Shown here piece by piece: positions 3,132 to 6,481 of a DNA stretch of 6,481 nt; position 1 is the first letter of the stretch, and each line of letters begins with the position of its first letter. This DNA is from Ruminiclostridium sp. (GTDB taxonomy: Bacteria > Bacillota_A > Clostridia > Oscillospirales > Ruminococcaceae). The stretch is from positions 1-6,481 of the forward strand of contig JAFZOA010000212.1 of assembly GCA_017550775.1 (NCBI GenBank), in the 5' to 3' direction. The translations under genes and the position numbers were made by a program. The notes beneath the pieces are model-generated. The model ran no database searches, was not told the DNA's origin, and was given only the letters and a program-made list of their open reading frames with translations.

Positions 3132-5309
3132 ATGGCAGAAAAAGCAGTAAAACAGCCTTTGACAAAGGGCGTCGCCAAAGTTCCCGTCGTGATGCAGATG
3201 GAGGCTCTCGAATGCGGCGCGGCATCACTCACGATGATACTCGCCTATTACGGCAAGTGGATACCGCTTGAGCAGGTGCGTGAGGACTGCGGCGTATCGC
3301 GTGACGGCTCCAACGCCAAGAATATACTTGTAGCCGCGCGAAGCTACGGAATGACCGCGAAGGCGTACAGGTTCAATCCCGAAAGGCTCAGAGAAAAGGG
3401 CAAGTTCCCTATGATAGTGCATTGGGAGTTCAACCACTTCATAGTGCTCGACGGCTTCAAGGGGAATTATGTGTACATAAACGACCCCGCGCGCGGTACG
3501 GTCAGGATGCCGTTTGAACAGTTCGATGACGGGTACACCGGCGTATGCCTTATGTTTGAGCCCACCGGGACATTCACCCCGTCCGGAAAGCCCAAGAGCA
3601 TCGCTGCGTTCGCAAAGAGCCGCCTTAAGGGAGCGTCCTCCGCCGTGGCGTTTGTGACCATTACCACACTCATAACCTCGATAGCCGGCATTGTCATGTC
3701 GGGCTTTTCGCGTGTTTTCATGGACAGACTTCTGACGGGGCTTGATGCGGAATGGCTGCTTCCGTTCCTGCTGGGATTGTCGGGGCTCGCTGTGATACAG
3801 ATAGCCGCCGCGTGGATACAGGCGATATATTCGCTCAAGATCAACGGCAAAATGGCAGTGGTAGGCAACATGACGTATATGTGGAAGGTGCTCCGGCTTC
3901 CGATGAAGTTCTTCTCACAGCGCATGGCCGGCGATCTCCAGCAGCGTCAGCTCTCGAACGCGAGCATAGCCGGTTCGCTCGTCAATTCGCTTGCACCGCT
4001 TGTATTGCAGACGGGTATGCTTATCTTCTACCTTGTCGTCATGACGCGCTATTCGCTGCTTCTGACGGCTGTGGGCATTGTATCCGTGATCGGTCAGGTC
4101 TTTGTTTCGCGTCTTATCTCCAAAAAACGTGTAAACCTCACGCGTGTAATGATGCGCGACTCGAGTAAGCTTGCGAGTGCGACGGTCGGCGGTATCGAGA
4201 TGATCGAGACTATCAAGGCGAGCGGCGCCGAGAACGGCTTCTTCGAGAAGTGGTCGGGCTATCAGGCGAGCGTGAATACACAGCATGTGCGCTTTGAGCG
4301 CATTAACGGGTATCTCGGTCTTATACCGCCTATCCTTACCGAGCTTGCGAATACCGCGGTGCTTATCATCGGCGTGTATCTGTGCATGACGGGCGAGTTC
4401 ACCGTCGGTATGGTAACTGCGTTCCAGGGTTTCCTCGGGTCGTTCATGGCTCCCGCACAGATGCTTATATCTGCGGGACAGCAGTTCCAGGAGCTTCGCA
4501 CGGAAATGGAGCGTGTCGAGGACGTTATGAAGTATCCGACGGACGTTGAGATAGACGAGGAGATAGACGAGGACGCGGATTATGAGAAGCTCTCCGGAAC
4601 GGTGGAGCTTAAAAACGTTACCTTCGGGTATTCAAAGCTCGCGCCGCCGCTTATCGAGAATTTCAGCATGAAGCTTGAAACGGGAAGCAGAGTAGCCTTC
4701 GTCGGACCCTCCGGCTGCGGCAAATCAACGCTTGCGAAGCTTATCTCCGGGCTTTACCGGCCGTGGGAGGGCGAGATACTTTTCGACGGCAAGCACATAG
4801 ACGAGATCAACCGCAGTGTGTTCACCGGCTCCGTGGCGGTAGTCGATCAGGATATAACGCTGTTTGAGGATACTATCGAGAACAACATAAAGATGTGGGA
4901 CAACACGATCGAGGACTATGAGATGATGATGGCGGCACGCGACGCGCAGATACATGACGATATCATGCAGCGCGAGGGAGGCTACCGCTATAAGCTCATA
5001 GAGGGCGGCCGCGACTTCTCCGGAGGTCAGCGCCAGAGGCTTGAGATAGCGCGCGTCCTTGCGCAGGATCCCACGATAATCGTCATGGACGAAGCGACCT
5101 CCGCTCTCGACGCGAAGACCGAGTACGAGGTGGTCAGCGCGGTCAAGCAGCGCGACATCACCTGTATAGTCATCGCGCACCGGCTCTCGACGATACGCGA
5201 CTGTGACGAGATCATCGTGTTCGATCACGGCAAGGTGGTCGAGCGCGGCACTCACGACGAGTTAATGGCGCTGAACGGCGCTTACACACAGCTCGTTACT
5301 TCGGAATAA
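3132..5309 (+). CDS. NHLM-type peptidase/ABC exporter (C39 peptidase, TMD, NBD)
   Basis: A full-length 725-residue bifunctional transporter that cuts leaders after double glycine and exports the core across the membrane. The N-terminal C39 domain (about 15-145) shows the oxyanion Q22 and catalytic C28 in QMEALECGAASL, H102 in NHFIVLDGF, and D118 in YINDPARG; all catalytic residues are present. Six membrane helices span about 165-450, including segments near 171-195, 207-230, 285-325 and 400-440. The ATPase has Walker A GPSGCGKST (525-533), Q-loop Q573, signature FSGGQ (629-633), Walker B with D653-E654, and H683 in the switch loop, so it should be active. It resembles the NHLM ABC1 family (TIGR03796-type) by architecture and wording of the motifs. 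Position directly after six GG-leader precursors makes these its likely substrates. It starts at the ATG at 3132 and is followed 14 bases later by its partner ABC gene, probably forming a heteromeric complex. Confidence 0.95.
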   Translation: MAEKAVKQPLTKGVAKVPVVMQMEALECGAASLTMILAYYGKWIPLEQVREDCGVSRDGSNAKNILVAARSYGMTAKAYRFNPERLREKGKFPMIVHWEFNHFIVLDGFKGNYVYINDPARGTVRMPFEQFDDGYTGVCLMFEPTGTFTPSGKPKSIAAFAKSRLKGASSAVAFVTITTLITSIAGIVMSGFSRVFMDRLLTGLDAEWLLPFLLGLSGLAVIQIAAAWIQAIYSLKINGKMAVVGNMTYMWKVLRLPMKFFSQRMAGDLQQRQLSNASIAGSLVNSLAPLVLQTGMLIFYLVVMTRYSLLLTAVGIVSVIGQVFVSRLISKKRVNLTRVMMRDSSKLASATVGGIEMIETIKASGAENGFFEKWSGYQASVNTQHVRFERINGYLGLIPPILTELANTAVLIIGVYLCMTGEFTVGMVTAFQGFLGSFMAPAQMLISAGQQFQELRTEMERVEDVMKYPTDVEIDEEIDEDADYEKLSGTVELKNVTFGYSKLAPPLIENFSMKLETGSRVAFVGPSGCGKSTLAKLISGLYRPWEGEILFDGKHIDEINRSVFTGSVAVVDQDITLFEDTIENNIKMWDNTIEDYEMMMAARDAQIHDDIMQREGGYRYKLIEGGRDFSGGQRQRLEIARVLAQDPTIIVMDEATSALDAKTEYEVVSAVKQRDITCIVIAHRLSTIRDCDEIIVFDHGKVVERGTHDELMALNGAYTQLVTSE

Positions 5310-5323
5310 GGGGGTGCGTATAA

Positions 5324-6481
5324 ATGGGTTGGTTTGACGAACAAATAAAAGACCGTATTCGCGCCGACAACGAGGTGTTCGAGGACTCATTTATCCGTGC
5401 CGCGGGTATCATAATGGGAAGACGGCTTTCCGCGGCGATGAACGACCAGCGTCAGGCTGCGACCGACGCTATCGGCGAAATACTGAAATGCTATCATATC
5501 AAGCCCCGTGAGGTACCGGACAGCATCACGGACATGAACGACACGCTTGAGTTCCTGCTCCGTCCGCACGGTATCATGCGCCGTAACGTTACGCTCGAAA
5601 AGGGCTGGTACAAGGACGCGTCGGGACCCATGATCGGTACTCTCAAAGAGGACGGGAGCATCGTCGCGCTGATACCGACGGGTATGACGCGGTACAGCTT
5701 CTTCGACGCGAATACCGGGAAGCGGGTCATGGTGAACCGCAAGACCGAGAAGCTCATAGACAAGGAAGCTATCGCGTTCTATAAGCCGTTCCCGTCAACG
5801 AAGATAGGCGTTGCGGGACTGCTGCGATACATCGTTGACAACATACGGCCGGCTGATGTCGCGCTCGTGGTGATAGCAACGATAGCAGTAACGATGATAG
5901 GCTTTCTGAGCCCGAAGCTCAGCCGGATGCTCTTCTCCGATGTGCTTGGATCGGGAACTTTTCAGGGGCTTATGGCTATCGCGGTATTCATTGTGTGCGT
6001 ATCGCTAAGCTCGATGCTGCTCGGTACGGTCAAAAGTATGCTCATGACGCGGCTTTCCTCCCGGCTCAGCCTTTTGGTGGAAGCGGCGACGATGATGAGG
6101 ATACTTGCTCTCCCGGCGAGCTTCTTCAAGAAATACGGCTCCGGTGAGCTCTCTAACCGTTCGGGATACATAAACATGCTTGTCGAGCAGCTTCTTGAGA
6201 TAGCGCTTACCACCGGCCTCACCTCGCTTTTCTCGCTCGCGTACATCTCGCAGATCTTCACTTTCGCGCCTGCTCTGGTCGCCCCGTCACTGCTCGTTAT
6301 CATCTCCACCATGGTGATCTCGGTGGTGTCCGCGCTGATACAGATACGCGTTTCCAGGCAGCAGATGGAGCTCGCGTCGAAGGAGAGCGGCATGAGCTAT
6401 GCGCTCATAAGCGGTATTCAGAAGATAAAGCTTTCCGGAGCGGAGAAACGCGCGTTCGCACGCTGGGGAGATACCTACACC
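5324..6481 (+). CDS. NHLM-type ABC transporter, second subunit (5' part, truncated by window)
   Basis: The frame is open from the ATG at 5324 to the right edge, giving 386 residues. The start MGWFDEQIKDRIRADNEVFE is the typical opening of the second NHLM ABC protein (TIGR03797-type), which has no C39 peptidase but a roughly 170-residue N-terminal cytoplasmic region of unclear role. Here that region contains IPTGMTRYSFFDANTGKRV (118-136) and ends at about 170. Membrane helices follow near 176-196, 214-236, 295-313 and 316-340. Conserved ABC-exporter coupling wording is seen at LPASFFKKYGSGELSNR (263-279) and SGIQKIKLSGAEKRAFARW (363-381). The ATPase domain lies beyond the window. AAGGGGG at 5308-5314 serves as ribosome binding site and overlaps the previous stop. 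It is expected to pair with the peptidase-ABC protein for export. Confidence 0.93.
   Translation, partial: MGWFDEQIKDRIRADNEVFEDSFIRAAGIIMGRRLSAAMNDQRQAATDAIGEILKCYHIKPREVPDSITDMNDTLEFLLRPHGIMRRNVTLEKGWYKDASGPMIGTLKEDGSIVALIPTGMTRYSFFDANTGKRVMVNRKTEKLIDKEAIAFYKPFPSTKIGVAGLLRYIVDNIRPADVALVVIATIAVTMIGFLSPKLSRMLFSDVLGSGTFQGLMAIAVFIVCVSLSSMLLGTVKSMLMTRLSSRLSLLVEAATMMRILALPASFFKKYGSGELSNRSGYINMLVEQLLEIALTTGLTSLFSLAYISQIFTFAPALVAPSLLVIISTMVISVVSALIQIRVSRQQMELASKESGMSYALISGIQKIKLSGAEKRAFARWGDTYT

Noticed and set aside
3467..5255. Several minus-strand open frames inside the peptidase-ABC gene
   Set aside because: They lie wholly antisense to a transporter with all motifs intact and have no domain signs of their own.

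Overview
The window looks like part of a ribosomally made, exported peptide locus from a gut-type clostridium. A Ruminococcus-like Oscillospiraceae member is my best guess, from moderate-to-high GC, strong AGGAG-type ribosome binding sites, the protein style, and the known abundance of NHLM (nitrile-hydratase-leader microcin) export genes in that group. The exact taxon cannot be fixed from the sequence. Every supported gene is on the + strand and tightly spaced, with no clear terminator, so it reads as one operon cut at both ends.

Left part (1-2647): seven small precursor-like genes. The first (107-478) is divergent and resembles a Nif11-type leader peptide. The next six (523-870, 963-1199, 1227-1547, 1599-1922, 1991-2272, 2330-2647) begin with almost the same 59-residue leader ending in AGG, a double-glycine cleavage site. 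Behind the GG the sequences diverge completely. Five cores carry two pairs of metal-ligand-like residues (CxxC...CxxC or CxH...CxxC) and resemble miniature zinc ribbons. One core (gene at 963) is a 19-residue Pro-rich peptide with no Cys. The leader DNA is a roughly 177-bp unit present six times, with patchwork similarity that suggests duplication and gene conversion.

Right part (2768-6481): the export machinery. It holds a 75-residue membrane protein that looks like only the N-terminus of the NHLM HlyD-like secretion protein, a complete C39-peptidase/ABC transporter (725 aa) with all catalytic and nucleotide-binding motifs, and the first 386 residues of the partner NHLM ABC transporter, which runs off the window. 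A structured, AT-ended intergenic element of about 107 bp lies between the mini-HlyD gene and the peptidase-transporter.

Likely working model (inference): the precursors are made as leader-core fusions, the C39 domain cuts after GG, and the ABC pair exports the cores. No modification enzyme is visible here. The most interesting possibility is a bank of secreted, sequence-diversified zinc-ribbon mini-proteins using a RiPP leader and exporter, rather than a classical lanthipeptide or thiazole peptide.
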